Positions 23,185-31,402 of a stretch of 35,010 bases of DNA are shown in pieces (the first letter of the stretch is position 1; the number at the start of each line of letters is the position of its first letter). The stretch covers positions 1 to 35,010 of the forward strand of contig NZ_LAVL01000086.1 of assembly GCF_001083785.1 (NCBI RefSeq), in the 5' to 3' direction. The stretch is from Nonomuraea sp. SBT364 (GTDB taxonomy: Bacteria > Actinomycetota > Actinomycetes > Streptosporangiales > Streptosporangiaceae). The notes below the pieces were generated by a model. That model worked only from the letters and a program-made list of their open reading frames with translations, had not been told where the DNA came from and did no database searches. The position numbers were made by a program, and so were the translations under genes.

Positions 23185-23610
23185 ATGCGAGCTGTAGTGC
23201 AGCGGGTGAGCTCCGCGTCCGTGGCCGTCGACGGGCAGCCGGTCGGCACGATCGACGAGCCGGGGCTGCTCGTGCTGGTCGGCGTCACCCACACCGACAC
23301 GCGCGCCCAGGCGGCCAAGCTGGCCGCCAAACTGTGGGGGCTGCGCATCCTGCACGGCGAGAAGTCGTGCTCGGACGTGGCCGCGCCGCTCCTGGTGATC
23401 AGCCAGTTCACGCTCTACGGCGACACCCGCAAGGGCCGGCGCCCCACCTGGCAGGCGGCCGCCCCGGGGCCCGTCGCCGAGCCCCTGGTCGACGCCGTCG
23501 TCGAGGAGCTGCGCGCGCTCGGCGCACACGTGGAGACCGGCCGGTTCGGCGCCGACATGAAGGTCTCCCTGGTCAACGACGGGCCGATCACCCTCGTGCT
23601 CGACGTCTAG
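23185..23610 (+). CDS. dtd: D-aminoacyl-tRNA deacylase
   Basis: A 141-residue DTD that removes D-amino acids (and glycine) mischarged on tRNA. The N-terminus MRAVVQRVSSASVAVDG, catalytic pocket SQFTLYGDTRKGRRP and C-terminal cis-Pro loop NDGPITLVLD are all present at family positions. Length is typical. Together with AlaX nearby this gives the window two tRNA-proofreading enzymes. It ends on a CTAG shared with the convergent ygfZ-like gene. Confidence 0.96.
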   Translation: MRAVVQRVSSASVAVDGQPVGTIDEPGLLVLVGVTHTDTRAQAAKLAAKLWGLRILHGEKSCSDVAAPLLVISQFTLYGDTRKGRRPTWQAAAPGPVAEPLVDAVVEELRALGAHVETGRFGADMKVSLVNDGPITLVLDV

Positions 23611-24545
23611 CGGATGCGGCGGCGCAGGCTCGGGTCGATGCTGACGTTGCGGCCCGCGTCAGGCGGCACGATGACCTCCTGCGAGGCCGCCACACCCCCG
23701 GCGAGCAGCGGCGCGTCGACCGGGACCGTGCGCTTGACCACGGCCAGCGCGATCGGCCCCAGCTCGTGGTGGCGCGCCGCCGAACCGACGGTGCCCACCT
23801 CCTGGCTCTCGAAGATCACCGGAGCGCCGTGCGGCGGCAGCGTGTCGACGCTCCCGTCGAGGTGCAGGAACACCAGCCGCCGCGGCGGATGCCCGAGATT
23901 GTGCACCCGCGCCACCGTCTCCTGGCCCCGGTAGCAGCCCTTGGTCAGGTGCACGGCGGCGCCGATCCAGCCCACCTCGTGGGGGATCGTCTTGTGGTCG
24001 GTCTCGAAGCCCATGCGCGGCCGGTGCCCCTCGATCCGCAGCGCCTCGTACGCCCACAGGCCCGCCACCGGCCTGCCGAGATGGTCGGCCAGCTCGGCGC
24101 GCGGCACCAGGAAGTCTTCGGTCGCCGACGACAGCACCGCCAGCTCGTCTGCGAGGGAGACCTCCACGCGCAACATGAACCGCATCCGGTCCAGGTAGTC
24201 GATCAGGCTCGCCGAGGCGCCCGGCTCCACGTGGGCCAGCACCGCCTCACCGTCGTCGGCCAGCGTCAGATGGTGCTCCACCCGGCCCTGCAGGTCGAGC
24301 AGGAGCGTCTGGGTCCACTCCCCCGGGGCCAGCGTGTCGAGCTTCTGTGACGTCAGGTCGTTGAGCCATTTCAACCGGTCGGCCCCCGCGATGCGGACGA
24401 TCTCGCGGTTGCTCCGGTCGACGACCGCCTCACCCTTGGCCAGGGCGCGCTGCTCGGCGAACAGGTCGCCGTAGTGCGCCGCCACGTCGGCGTCAGGGCC
24501 GTCGGCGGGGACGGCGCCGGGCAGGTCAAGCAGAGGGCTACGCAT
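23607..24545 (-). CDS. ygfZ: YgfZ/GcvT-domain folate-binding protein
   Basis: A 312-residue tetrahydrofolate-binding protein that supports iron-sulfur cluster enzymes. The YgfZ signature KGCYRGQETVAR, with its key cysteine, is present, preceded by an aminomethyltransferase-like N-terminal domain (LKWLNDLTSQKLDTL). The ATG is preceded by GGAGGGC and lies 10 nt after the nur-like stop, so it is probably co-transcribed with the regulator. The 3' end overlaps dtd by the four bases CTAG. Confidence 0.93.
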   Translation of the reverse strand: MRSPLLDLPGAVPADGPDADVAAHYGDLFAEQRALAKGEAVVDRSNREIVRIAGADRLKWLNDLTSQKLDTLAPGEWTQTLLLDLQGRVEHHLTLADDGEAVLAHVEPGASASLIDYLDRMRFMLRVEVSLADELAVLSSATEDFLVPRAELADHLGRPVAGLWAYEALRIEGHRPRMGFETDHKTIPHEVGWIGAAVHLTKGCYRGQETVARVHNLGHPPRRLVFLHLDGSVDTLPPHGAPVIFESQEVGTVGSAARHHELGPIALAVVKRTVPVDAPLLAGGVAASQEVIVPPDAGRNVSIDPSLRRRIR

Positions 24546-24555
24546 GCCCTCCAGG

Positions 24556-24969
24556 TTAACGGCAGTTGCGGCAGAGCCCGAAGACGGTCAGGTGATGCAC
24601 GTCGGCCACGAACCCCAGCTCCTCGTCCAGCCCTTCGACCAGCCCGTTCGCCAGCTCCGGCCGCACCTCCCCCACGTCGCCGCAGCCCCGGCACACCAGG
24701 TGCACATGGTCGGCGTCGGAGGCCAGGTGGTAGGTCGGAGCGCCGTGGCTCAGATGGGTGTGGGTGACCATGCCGAGCTCCTCGAGAAGCTCCAGCGTGC
24801 GGTAGACGGTCGAGATGTTGACCCCCCGCGCCGTCTCGCGGACCTTGACGCAGATCTCGTCCGGAGTGGCGTGCTCCAGCTCCTTGACCGCCTCCAGCAC
24901 GAGCTGGCGCTGCGGAGTGACCCGGTAACCCTTGGCGCGAAGCTCCTCATGCCACTGCGTCTCCGTCAT
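24556..24969 (-). CDS. nur: Fur family metalloregulator, Nur-like
   Basis: A 137-residue Fur-family protein. The winged helix is YRVTPQRQLVLEAVKELEHATPDEI...NISTVYRTLELLEELGMV. The dimerisation domain has a structural zinc site Cys93, Cys96, Cys133 and Cys136. The sequence is close to Streptomyces Nur (SCO4180, nickel-responsive repressor of nickel uptake and superoxide dismutase) as I remember it. The putative nickel ligands His70, His72 and His126 are at the same numbers, and His33, His88 and His90 of the second site are kept, while position 86 is Ala. ATG 24969 is used; an upstream ATG at 25026 adds an unlikely extension. Nickel specificity is inferred. Confidence 0.9.
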   Translation of the reverse strand: MTETQWHEELRAKGYRVTPQRQLVLEAVKELEHATPDEICVKVRETARGVNISTVYRTLELLEELGMVTHTHLSHGAPTYHLASDADHVHLVCRGCGDVGEVRPELANGLVEGLDEELGFVADVHHLTVFGLCRNCR

Positions 24970-25001
24970 GTCCCCGAGTCTACGACCGGAGATTAATTCG
25001 C

Positions 25002-25031
25002 TTGCCCTGTCCGCTGACGAGCGCATAGCTT
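25002..25031 (+). promoter_or_regulatory. Candidate housekeeping promoter for a small transcript
   Basis: TTGCCC (25002-25007) and TAGCTT (25026-25031) with an 18-nt spacer resemble an HrdB/SigA-type promoter. They point toward a very strong Shine-Dalgarno sequence at 25045-25053. No annotated-size gene follows on this strand before the terminator-like structure near 25248. Confidence 0.4.
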
Positions 25032-25063
25032 CTTGGGTACGCGGAAAGGAGGTGGTCCAAACA

Positions 25064-25105
25064 ATGGTGATTCATAGTTGGACTAGCGAGGTGGTTGTCC
25101 GCTAA
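25064..25105 (+). CDS. 13-residue small ORF with an extremely strong RBS
   Basis: ATG at 25064 is preceded by AAAGGAGGT (25045-25053), a near-complete complement of the 16S 3' end, at 10-nt spacing. The encoded peptide is MVIHSWTSEVVVR, ending in TAA. Its codons 9-12 lie in one arm of a stem with downstream sequence. It may be a leader peptide or a small protein gene. No plus-strand gene follows, so classical attenuation of a downstream operon is not supported here. Expression evidence is lacking. Confidence 0.45.
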   Translation: MVIHSWTSEVVVR

Positions 25106-25208
25106 CGACGCGGACTCGTTGTCTCGTGTCGCAGCGTAATACGAGGCAACCACCGGGGCCCCTGGCAGCCGGAGGGCGGGATCCGATCCCGTCTTTGGTC
25201 CATCCGGC

Positions 25209-25248
25209 CCGCCTGCTCGGCAGGCGGAACGCCGCCCGGGGCCCTTTT
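25209..25248 (+). terminator. Terminator-like end of the small transcript
   Basis: An 8-bp perfect hairpin (25209-25216 with 25220-25227, TCG loop) is followed by the GGGGCCC arm and TTTT at 25245-25248, with a second TTTT at 25252-25255. It separates the plus-strand small transcript from the end of the minus-strand DUF2470 gene. Confidence 0.5.
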
Positions 25249-25254
25249 CAGTTT

Positions 25255-25551
25255 TCAGTGCTCTCCCCGCGCGGGGACGCCGAGCGCCTGGCAGGCGTCG
25301 CGGTAGAGCCGCACGACCGCCATCCGCACCTGGGCCCGCTCCGTCAGCGTCTCGCCCCACGGCACCCTGACCCGCTCGCCGCCGTCGACGGTGAACTCGA
25401 TGGCCTCGCCGTCGACGTCGCTCGCCACGGCCGTGGTCGCCGCCGGTCTGCCGCCGAGGCCGCGCACGATGATCAGCGAGTCGGCCGCGTGGTCGTCGTT
25501 CATGTGCCGCTTGATCGCCTCGACCGCGTCGTCGGTGAACGGGGCTCCCAT
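25255..25551 (-). CDS. DUF2470 domain protein
   Basis: A 98-residue protein matching the DUF2470 domain, the C-terminal domain of HugZ-type haem-utilisation proteins, here standing alone. It contains DAVEAIKRHMNDDHAADSLIIVRGLGG, whose MNDDH motif is typical, and the C-terminal VRMAVVRLYRDACQALG. The ATG at 25551 shares its A with the TGA of the nitrobindin-like gene (TGATG), so translation is coupled. Together with the haem-binding nitrobindin homologue this suggests a small haem-handling pair; that link is an inference. Confidence 0.85.
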   Translation of the reverse strand: MGAPFTDDAVEAIKRHMNDDHAADSLIIVRGLGGRPAATTAVASDVDGEAIEFTVDGGERVRVPWGETLTERAQVRMAVVRLYRDACQALGVPARGEH

Positions 25552-26039
25552 CACGCCACCTTCTTCAGCTCGGCCGACATGTGCGAGGTCAGCGGATGCC
25601 CGACGGCCGCCATGTCGTAGGCCCACATCAGGTTGCCCTTGACCAGCCCGTACAGCCGCCGGCCCGCCGCGTATTCCTTCGCCGACGCGGTGCGCGCGAC
25701 CACGTCGGTCTGCAGGTCGATCTTGTGGAAGACGACCTCGCCGACGTAGATCTCCACGATCCCGGTCGGATGCGCCAGCACGACCTCGAGCTGCCGGTCG
25801 GGCTGGACCCGCCAGTAGCCGGACTCGGTGGCCAGCGGCCTGACCCGGTTGCCGTCCTGGTCGAGCAGCCATGTGCGGCTCACGTACGTGAGAAACGGCT
25901 TGCCGTTGTGGCCGAACTCGATCTCCTGCCCGAAGTTGAAGCTCTCGATCGTCGGATAGCCGCCGACCCCCGCACCCTCCCACCGGCCGAGCAGGAAGGC
26001 GATCGGCTCCAGGTCGGGGTGCACCTCAGGTTCCTCCAT
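25551..26039 (-). CDS. Nitrobindin/FABP-family heme-binding protein
   Basis: A 162-residue beta-barrel protein of the FABP-like/THAP4 nitrobindin family. The N-terminal signature FLLGRWEGAGVGGYPTI is followed by repeating beta strands ending in MAAVGHPLTSHMSAEL, which supplies histidines near the expected haem-ligand region. Bacterial nitrobindins bind ferric haem and are proposed to isomerise peroxynitrite. ATG 26039 follows a GGGGG ribosome site; the upstream ATG at 26096 would overlap the divergent DsrE gene. It is first of a two-gene unit with DUF2470. Confidence 0.9.
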   Translation of the reverse strand: MEEPEVHPDLEPIAFLLGRWEGAGVGGYPTIESFNFGQEIEFGHNGKPFLTYVSRTWLLDQDGNRVRPLATESGYWRVQPDRQLEVVLAHPTGIVEIYVGEVVFHKIDLQTDVVARTASAKEYAAGRRLYGLVKGNLMWAYDMAAVGHPLTSHMSAELKKVA

Positions 26040-26083
26040 GACCCCCAACCCTAGTGCCGCCCGGGGCGGGCTAGGGTGACTGC

Positions 26084-26446
26084 ATGGCACGATCACTGGT
26101 GATCAAGGTGACCGCCGGGGCCGACGCGCCCGAGCGGTGCAACCAGGCGTTCACGGTCGCGGCCGCCGCCGTCGCGAGCGGTGTCCCGGTCTCCCTCTGG
26201 CTGACCGGCGAGTCGTCCTGGTTCGCGTTGCCCGGGCGGGCCAAGGAGTTCGAGCTGCCGCATGCCGTGCCGCTGCCCGACCTGCTGGAGGCGGTCCTCG
26301 CGGGCGGCCGGGTCACGCTGTGCACGCAGTGCGCGGCCCGGCGTGAGATCACCGTCGACGACGTGATCGACGGTGTCCGCATCGCCGGCGCGCCCACGTT
26401 CGTCGAAGAGGCCACGACCGAGGGCGCGCAGGCGCTCGTCTACTGA
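26084..26446 (+). CDS. DsrE-like family protein
   Basis: A 120-residue Rossmann-like alpha/beta protein of the DsrE/DsrF-like superfamily: MARSLVIKVTAGADAPERCNQAFTVAAAAVASGVPVSLWLTGE, then LTGESSWFALPG and the cysteine-bearing TLCTQCAARREI. The two cysteines are candidates for sulfur relay, but dsr genes are absent. It is divergent from the nitrobindin-like gene (44-bp gap) and ends 8 nt before the convergent gatD stop. The exact role is unknown. Confidence 0.85.
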   Translation: MARSLVIKVTAGADAPERCNQAFTVAAAAVASGVPVSLWLTGESSWFALPGRAKEFELPHAVPLPDLLEAVLAGGRVTLCTQCAARREITVDDVIDGVRIAGAPTFVEEATTEGAQALVY

Positions 26447-26453
26447 CGGGCCG

Positions 26454-27167
26454 CTACGAGGCCAGGACGGTGCTCAGGCGCTCCTGGCGGAGCTGTTCGT
26501 AGCGGGTGTCGTCGAGCGGGGCGAGGTCGCCGACGCGCCACGACAGCAGCAGGTCGGCCAGCGCCGGGTTGCGGGCCAGGGCGGGCCCGTGCAGGTAGGT
26601 GCCGATCACGTGACCGGCGTAGCAGCCTTCGAAGCCGTCGCCGTTGCCGACGCCCTTGACGGTCTTGGACAGCGGCCTGACGCCGGGGCCGAGCCGGGTG
26701 ACGCCCATGTGGTTCTCGAAGCCGGTCAGCGTGGGCAGGCCGAGCGCGGCGTCGACCTCGGCGACCAGTTCGCCGACGGCGCGGGCGGGGCCGCGGGCGC
26801 TGGAGATGTCGAGCAGGCCGATGCCGTCGACCGGCTGGCCCTCCTCGCCGCCGAACGTGCTGCCCATGATCTGGTAGCCGGCGCAGACGGCGAGCATGGC
26901 GGCGCCGCGGGCGATGGCGCGGTGCAGGCCGCCGTCGCGGCGCAGGCGTTCGGCCGCGAGGATCTGCGGCCGGTCCTCGCCGCCGCCGATGAGGTAGACG
27001 TCGCCGGTCTCGGGGACCGGGTCGGCCGAGCGTACGTGGATCGTCTCGGTCTCGATGCCCCGGCGCTGCGCCCGGTGCTCCAGGACGAGCGCGTTGCCCT
27101 GGTCGCCATAGGTGCTGAGCAGGTCGGGGTAGATCCAGACGATACGCAGGGCGCTGTCAGACGGCAC
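26454..27167 (-). CDS. gatD: Lipid II isoglutaminyl synthase, glutaminase subunit GatD
   Basis: A 237-residue class I glutamine amidotransferase of the CobB/CobQ type. The nucleophile is Cys95 in LAVCAGYQ and the catalytic His193 is in GTYLHGP. With MurT it amidates the D-glutamate of lipid II to D-isoglutamine, using ammonia from glutamine, on the cytoplasmic face. Its start lies 11 nt inside murT, so the two subunits are translationally coupled. It probably ends the four-gene minus-strand run that starts at 33436. Confidence 0.95.
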   Translation of the reverse strand: MPSDSALRIVWIYPDLLSTYGDQGNALVLEHRAQRRGIETETIHVRSADPVPETGDVYLIGGGEDRPQILAAERLRRDGGLHRAIARGAAMLAVCAGYQIMGSTFGGEEGQPVDGIGLLDISSARGPARAVGELVAEVDAALGLPTLTGFENHMGVTRLGPGVRPLSKTVKGVGNGDGFEGCYAGHVIGTYLHGPALARNPALADLLLSWRVGDLAPLDDTRYEQLRQERLSTVLAS

Positions 27168-28386
27168 GACCGAACTCCGATCGGATCAGCTGGAAGGCGG
27201 TGTAGTTGGCGATCACGTCGACCCGGCCGGGCGGCTGCATGGCCAGCGCCTCGGAGAAGGAGGCGCACAGCGCGAACGGCACGTCGGCGACCTCCAGCCG
27301 CAGCGCCAGGTCGAGCCGCCGCTCACCGGTGACGAACACCGGGCGGCCGCGCAGGATGCGGTAGTCGACGTCCCACAGCCAGGAGGTGTCGCGCCCGTCG
27401 GGGCCCTGCGCGTTGACCGACAGGATGATCGGCGAGCCGGGGTCGCTGACGTCGAACGCCTCCAGCCAGCCCGCCGGGTTCTTGGCCAGCAGCAGCCGGG
27501 CGTGCCGGCCGTCGCGCTCGACCGTGGTGTAGCGGCCGGCGACCGAGGTGACCTCGCGCAACCGGGGCAGCGCGCGCTCCACCGGCAGCCCGAACGCCTC
27601 GGCGACGGCCAGCGCCATGGCGGCGTTGGAGCGGTTGGCCAGGCCGGGCAGCTGGATGTCGAGCAGCCAGCGCTGCCCGCGCGGGTCGATGACCGCGTCG
27701 TCGTCGAGCACCCACTGCGGCTCCGGCCGGTGGAAGGTGCACTCGCGGCAGGCCCAGTCGACGCCCTTGCGCTCCAGCGGGCCGCCGCACTCGGGGCAGC
27801 TCCAGGAGTCCTCTTTCCAGCGCTGGCCGCCGGCGACCCAGGTGACCTTGGCGGCCGTGGAGGCGCCCCAGGTGACGAGCGGGTCGTCGCAGTTGGCGAT
27901 GACGTGGGTGGGCTTGCCGGACAGCGCCCTGCGCCACTTCTGCGCCAGGAGCCAGATCTCGGCGGCGCGGTCCATCTGGTCGCGGCTGAGGTTCATCAGG
28001 CAGACGACGCCCGCGCCGGTGGTGTCGAGGACCTCCGGCAGGTATTTCTCGTCGACCTCCAGCACCCCGAAGGGCGCGCCCTTGTGCTGCGACAGCGCGG
28101 AGACGTGACCGGCCGGCATGTTGGCGCCGTAGGCGTTGGTGGCCACCTCCCCCATCTCCAGCAGGGCCGAGGTGATCAGCCGGGTGGTGGTCGTCTTGCC
28201 GTTGGTGGCGCTGACGAGGGCCAGCTTGCGGTCGCGGGCGAGCTGGCGGAGCAGGTCTGGCTCGAGCATCAGGCCGACCCGCCCGCCGATCACCGAGCCG
28301 TCACCGCGCCCGGTCATCCTGGACAGCGTCGCGGCACTGCGGCCCAGGGCGCTCGCGAGCTGAGCCCGCAGTGGAAGCTGGGTCAT
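27157..28386 (-). CDS. murT: Lipid II isoglutaminyl synthase, ligase subunit MurT
   Basis: A 409-residue Mur-ligase homologue. The ATP loop is TNGKTTTT (Lys64). A Cys4 zinc ribbon is inserted in the middle domain (Cys197, Cys200, Cys213, Cys216), which is diagnostic for MurT against MurE or MurF. The C-terminal DUF1727-type domain contains ILSVNAQGPDGRDTSWLWDVDY. It activates the lipid II glutamate with ATP for amidation by GatD. The gap to the upstream HerA-like gene is only 40 nt with no terminator visible, so read-through is likely. Confidence 0.95.
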   Translation of the reverse strand: MTQLPLRAQLASALGRSAATLSRMTGRGDGSVIGGRVGLMLEPDLLRQLARDRKLALVSATNGKTTTTRLITSALLEMGEVATNAYGANMPAGHVSALSQHKGAPFGVLEVDEKYLPEVLDTTGAGVVCLMNLSRDQMDRAAEIWLLAQKWRRALSGKPTHVIANCDDPLVTWGASTAAKVTWVAGGQRWKEDSWSCPECGGPLERKGVDWACRECTFHRPEPQWVLDDDAVIDPRGQRWLLDIQLPGLANRSNAAMALAVAEAFGLPVERALPRLREVTSVAGRYTTVERDGRHARLLLAKNPAGWLEAFDVSDPGSPIILSVNAQGPDGRDTSWLWDVDYRILRGRPVFVTGERRLDLALRLEVADVPFALCASFSEALAMQPPGRVDVIANYTAFQLIRSEFGRAV

Positions 28387-28426
28387 GGATAGGAATCCTA
28401 GTCGGCCCCGGGCACGGCGGGCCTCC

Positions 28427-31402
28427 CTACTCGCCGCCGGACTCCACGAACGCGATCTCCGGGGCGCCGCCGTGCTCGAACGGCAGCACGAACCTGCGCG
28501 GCCACGACAGCACCCCTTCCAGCCATCCGGCGCCCATGGTCTGGCCGACGTGCCGGATCCTGGCGGGCGCCTCGATGCCGATGGCGACCGAGGTGACGTC
28601 GCGCTGGACGCCGTCGCCCTCGTCGTCGCCGAGGATGACCCGCCACGCCAGCGCCCTGTTGTGCGAGACCTCCATCGACAGCGGGTGGTGGCGCAGCGCC
28701 TTGGCCCGGTGGCCGAGCAGCTCGGCCTGCATCAGGTCGGAGGCGCCGTTGCCGTTGGCCTGCTGACGGAACAGCGCGTACTCCAGAGGCGGGGCGGGGC
28801 TGCGCAGGTCGGGGGCCGGCCGGCCGTAGGGGAAGAGCCTGTCGACCTCGTGCAGCCAGCGCACCTGCGGGATCACCCACGACGCGCCGGGACGTTCGCC
28901 GCCGGGCTCCAGCGCGCCGAGCAGGCGCGTGGCGGTCTCGGCGGCCTTCTCGGTGAGCAGCGCGGGGTCGAACCAGCTGCGCAGCGACCACGCGCGGCGC
29001 TGCACGGCCCGTTCGACCAGCGTGGCCAGCAGGCATTCGCGGCGGCGCGCCGGCAGGTCGGACCAGGCGCCGGCCAGGTTGCGGGGGACGCCGGGCAGCG
29101 GCCGGTTGCTGACGAAGGCGAGCACGACCGTGTCGCACCAGATGCGCAGCCACGCCCAGTCGGGCGCGTCGGCGAGCACGTCGGCCTCGCGCAGCTCGAC
29201 GAGCGTGCACGCCTGCCCGGTACGGCACTGCGCGCCGCAGGCGGCCGAGCGGCGGCCGCGGATCGGCGGCGGCGGGCCGGCCAGCAGCTTCTCGCGTGAC
29301 TCGCCGAGCGGCACGCGGATGCGCAGCGGCCGGTCCATCCCGTCGGCGAAGACGGCCGCGTCGCCCGGCGGCAGCGACACCACGTGCCGCGACTGCTCGT
29401 CGCTGAGGTTCATGGCGGCGCCGACGAGCTGGCGGTCGTCCTCGGCGGGCAGCCGGTGCACGACCTTCAGCGCGGTGTTCTTGACCACGTCGGGGACGAG
29501 CTTGGTGGGGATCTGCTCGGCCACGACGATGCCCTCGCCGTACGCCCTGATCTCGGCGAGCATGCCGGCCAGGAGCTCGACGGCGTGGGTGGCGGCCCGG
29601 CCGGCGCCTCGATCGCGCAGCAGCCGGTGCGCCTCCTCGATGACGATGACGTGCCGCAGGTCGGTGGTCTTCTCCTGGCGGGCGCGCATCCGCAGGTGCT
29701 CCACGATGCGGATGATCAGCGTGCCCATGAGGAACGCCTTGTCCTCGTCGTTGGCCACGTCCTCGATGGCCAGCACGACGTTGCGGCGCATGAGGCCGCC
29801 GATGTCGGCCGGGTGGCCGCCCTCGAAGAACCGGCCGGCCGAGCCGACGCGCAGGGAGCGCAGCCGCAGCGAGATGAACCCCTCGACGTCGGCCTGCACC
29901 TCACGGCCGTAGCCGATCTCCTTGATCACGTCCATGGCGTGCTGCTGGAGCTGCTCCAGCGTCGGCACGCTGGGCGGCACCTTGGAGCCGGGCACCGCGC
30001 CGCCGGTGACCACGTCCCAGCCGGTGGCCTCGTAGACGCGCTGCAGGGCCAGCGACATGATCTGCGGGAACGGCTCCTCGGCGTCGAAGGCCGCCATGAA
30101 CAGCGCCCTGACCATGTCGATGTGCGCCTGGACGGGATAGCCGGGCTCGGGTTCGAGCGGGTTGATGCTGAACGGCACGCCGCCGGGCGCCGACGGGTTG
30201 ATCACCGTGACGGGGCCGATGGACTCCACCCGACCGGCCATGGCCGCGTACTCGGACTTGGCCGCCTCGATCGCCAGCCATGGGATGCCGGCGTGGCTGA
30301 GCTGCTCCAGCAGGTGCCTGACCGTCTGCGACTTGCCCGAGCCGGTGGCGCCGGTGACGAAGGCGTGCCGGTTGAGCGTGGCCAGCGGAACCCGGAACGA
30401 GCCGACGCCGCGGTCCTGGCCGTCGAGGATCTCGCCCAGTTCCAGCTCGCCGTCGCCGGCCTCGGAGGTCACGTCGAAGAACCCCGAGTCGAGCACCCGC
30501 ACGCCCGGCACCTCCCGCCTGGGCAGCCCGGCGAGCGCCGCCAGCGCCCCGGCCGTGGCCGCGAACGGGGCCGCCGCGCTGTCTGCGGGGTCCTGCATGG
30601 TGAGGGCCAGCGCCTCGGGCAGCGCGTGCACCGACCCCTGGGCGCTGCGCAGCCGGTAGGGGTGGTGGCTCATCTCGACCGACCCGACGAGGACGGGCGC
30701 GATCTGGCCCAGCTCCTCGGCGGTGGCGGCCCCGGCCAGCACCCGTACGTTCCACAGCCCCGCCTCGCGGAAGGCGTCGAGCTCCTGCATCCGGCGTTCG
30801 GCCCGCTCGGCGTCGAACCTGGACCGCTCGGAGGCGTCGCCGTACTGCCTGAGCACGTTGAGCTGGGTGCGCAGGTGGGCCACCTCGGCATCCAGCAGGT
30901 CGGTCGGCTCGGCCACCACGAGCCAGGCGAACGGCCGCGACATGAGCGTGACCAGCGTCGACTCGAACAGCGTGGGCCGCTTCAGCTCGTCGGGGTCGAG
31001 CCCGGCGGAGTCGCGCCGGCCGCCGAGCGGCGGCGCCTGGCGGCCCGGGCACGGCGTCCACACCAGGTCGGCGAGGTCGGCCAGGTACTCCTCGTCCAGC
31101 TCGACGCCGCGTGCGCCGCCCGGGAAGAGCAGCGGCTGCGGCCCCGCGGGACGGCCCGGGGCGTCGGGCGAGCGGCGCGGCTGGCGCGGCGGCGACAACG
31201 GCCCGGCGTTGGTGATCAGTTCCAGCGGCGCGCCGGAGCCCCGGGACAGCCAGCCGATGACGAACGGCCGGTCCCGCTGGGCGGCCGACAGTACGGCGGG
31301 CAGCACGGTGACGAAATCCCACTCCGCCGACGAGCTGCGCGAGGGTGCTGCGATGGACTGGATCCGATACCAGGGCCCGCTCAGCGACACACTCGGCTGC
31401 AT
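28427..31402 (-). CDS. HerA-like (DUF87) hexameric ATPase
   Basis: A 991-residue protein. The central P-loop domain has Walker A GATGSGKS (351-358), the conserved WLAIEAAKSEY strand, Walker B VIVIEEAH (Glu589-Glu590) and a sensor region GEGIVVAEQIPTKL, as in HerA/VirB4-type motors. About 340 N-terminal residues form an unrecognised, partly helical domain. The C-terminal 300 residues carry a cysteine cluster (Cys722, Cys726, Cys732) and another unrecognised domain. There are no membrane segments. The start has GGGGGATGAA upstream. It lies 72 nt after a TraG-like membrane gene and 40 nt before murT. It is an active ATPase by motif; nucleic acid or protein translocation is not determined. Confidence 0.88.
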   Translation of the reverse strand: MQPSVSLSGPWYRIQSIAAPSRSSSAEWDFVTVLPAVLSAAQRDRPFVIGWLSRGSGAPLELITNAGPLSPPRQPRRSPDAPGRPAGPQPLLFPGGARGVELDEEYLADLADLVWTPCPGRQAPPLGGRRDSAGLDPDELKRPTLFESTLVTLMSRPFAWLVVAEPTDLLDAEVAHLRTQLNVLRQYGDASERSRFDAERAERRMQELDAFREAGLWNVRVLAGAATAEELGQIAPVLVGSVEMSHHPYRLRSAQGSVHALPEALALTMQDPADSAAAPFAATAGALAALAGLPRREVPGVRVLDSGFFDVTSEAGDGELELGEILDGQDRGVGSFRVPLATLNRHAFVTGATGSGKSQTVRHLLEQLSHAGIPWLAIEAAKSEYAAMAGRVESIGPVTVINPSAPGGVPFSINPLEPEPGYPVQAHIDMVRALFMAAFDAEEPFPQIMSLALQRVYEATGWDVVTGGAVPGSKVPPSVPTLEQLQQHAMDVIKEIGYGREVQADVEGFISLRLRSLRVGSAGRFFEGGHPADIGGLMRRNVVLAIEDVANDEDKAFLMGTLIIRIVEHLRMRARQEKTTDLRHVIVIEEAHRLLRDRGAGRAATHAVELLAGMLAEIRAYGEGIVVAEQIPTKLVPDVVKNTALKVVHRLPAEDDRQLVGAAMNLSDEQSRHVVSLPPGDAAVFADGMDRPLRIRVPLGESREKLLAGPPPPIRGRRSAACGAQCRTGQACTLVELREADVLADAPDWAWLRIWCDTVVLAFVSNRPLPGVPRNLAGAWSDLPARRRECLLATLVERAVQRRAWSLRSWFDPALLTEKAAETATRLLGALEPGGERPGASWVIPQVRWLHEVDRLFPYGRPAPDLRSPAPPLEYALFRQQANGNGASDLMQAELLGHRAKALRHHPLSMEVSHNRALAWRVILGDDEGDGVQRDVTSVAIGIEAPARIRHVGQTMGAGWLEGVLSWPRRFVLPFEHGGAPEIAFVESGGE

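Larger units (their letters stand above)
25038..25255 (+). ncRNA. Candidate structured small RNA / leader-peptide transcript
   Basis: The roughly 220-nt stretch between the nur-like gene and the DUF2470 gene (both minus strand) has no ordinary gene but is full of structure on the plus strand. A 10-bp stem (one G-U pair) joins 25090-25099, within the small ORF, to 25145-25154. The same 3' segment can alternatively pair with GGTGGT beside the Shine-Dalgarno sequence at 25051-25056. Further stems are CGGGAT/ATCCCG (25177-25191) and CCGCCTGC/GCAGGCGG (25209-25227), with GGGCCCC at 25156-25162 able to pair with GGGGCCC at 25238-25244 next to a T-run. No known Rfam family is recognised. Confidence 0.4.

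Noticed and set aside
24970..25255. Possible tRNA or known riboswitch in the gap
   Set aside because: No cloverleaf, CCA-adjacent acceptor stem, T-loop or recognised riboswitch core could be assembled.
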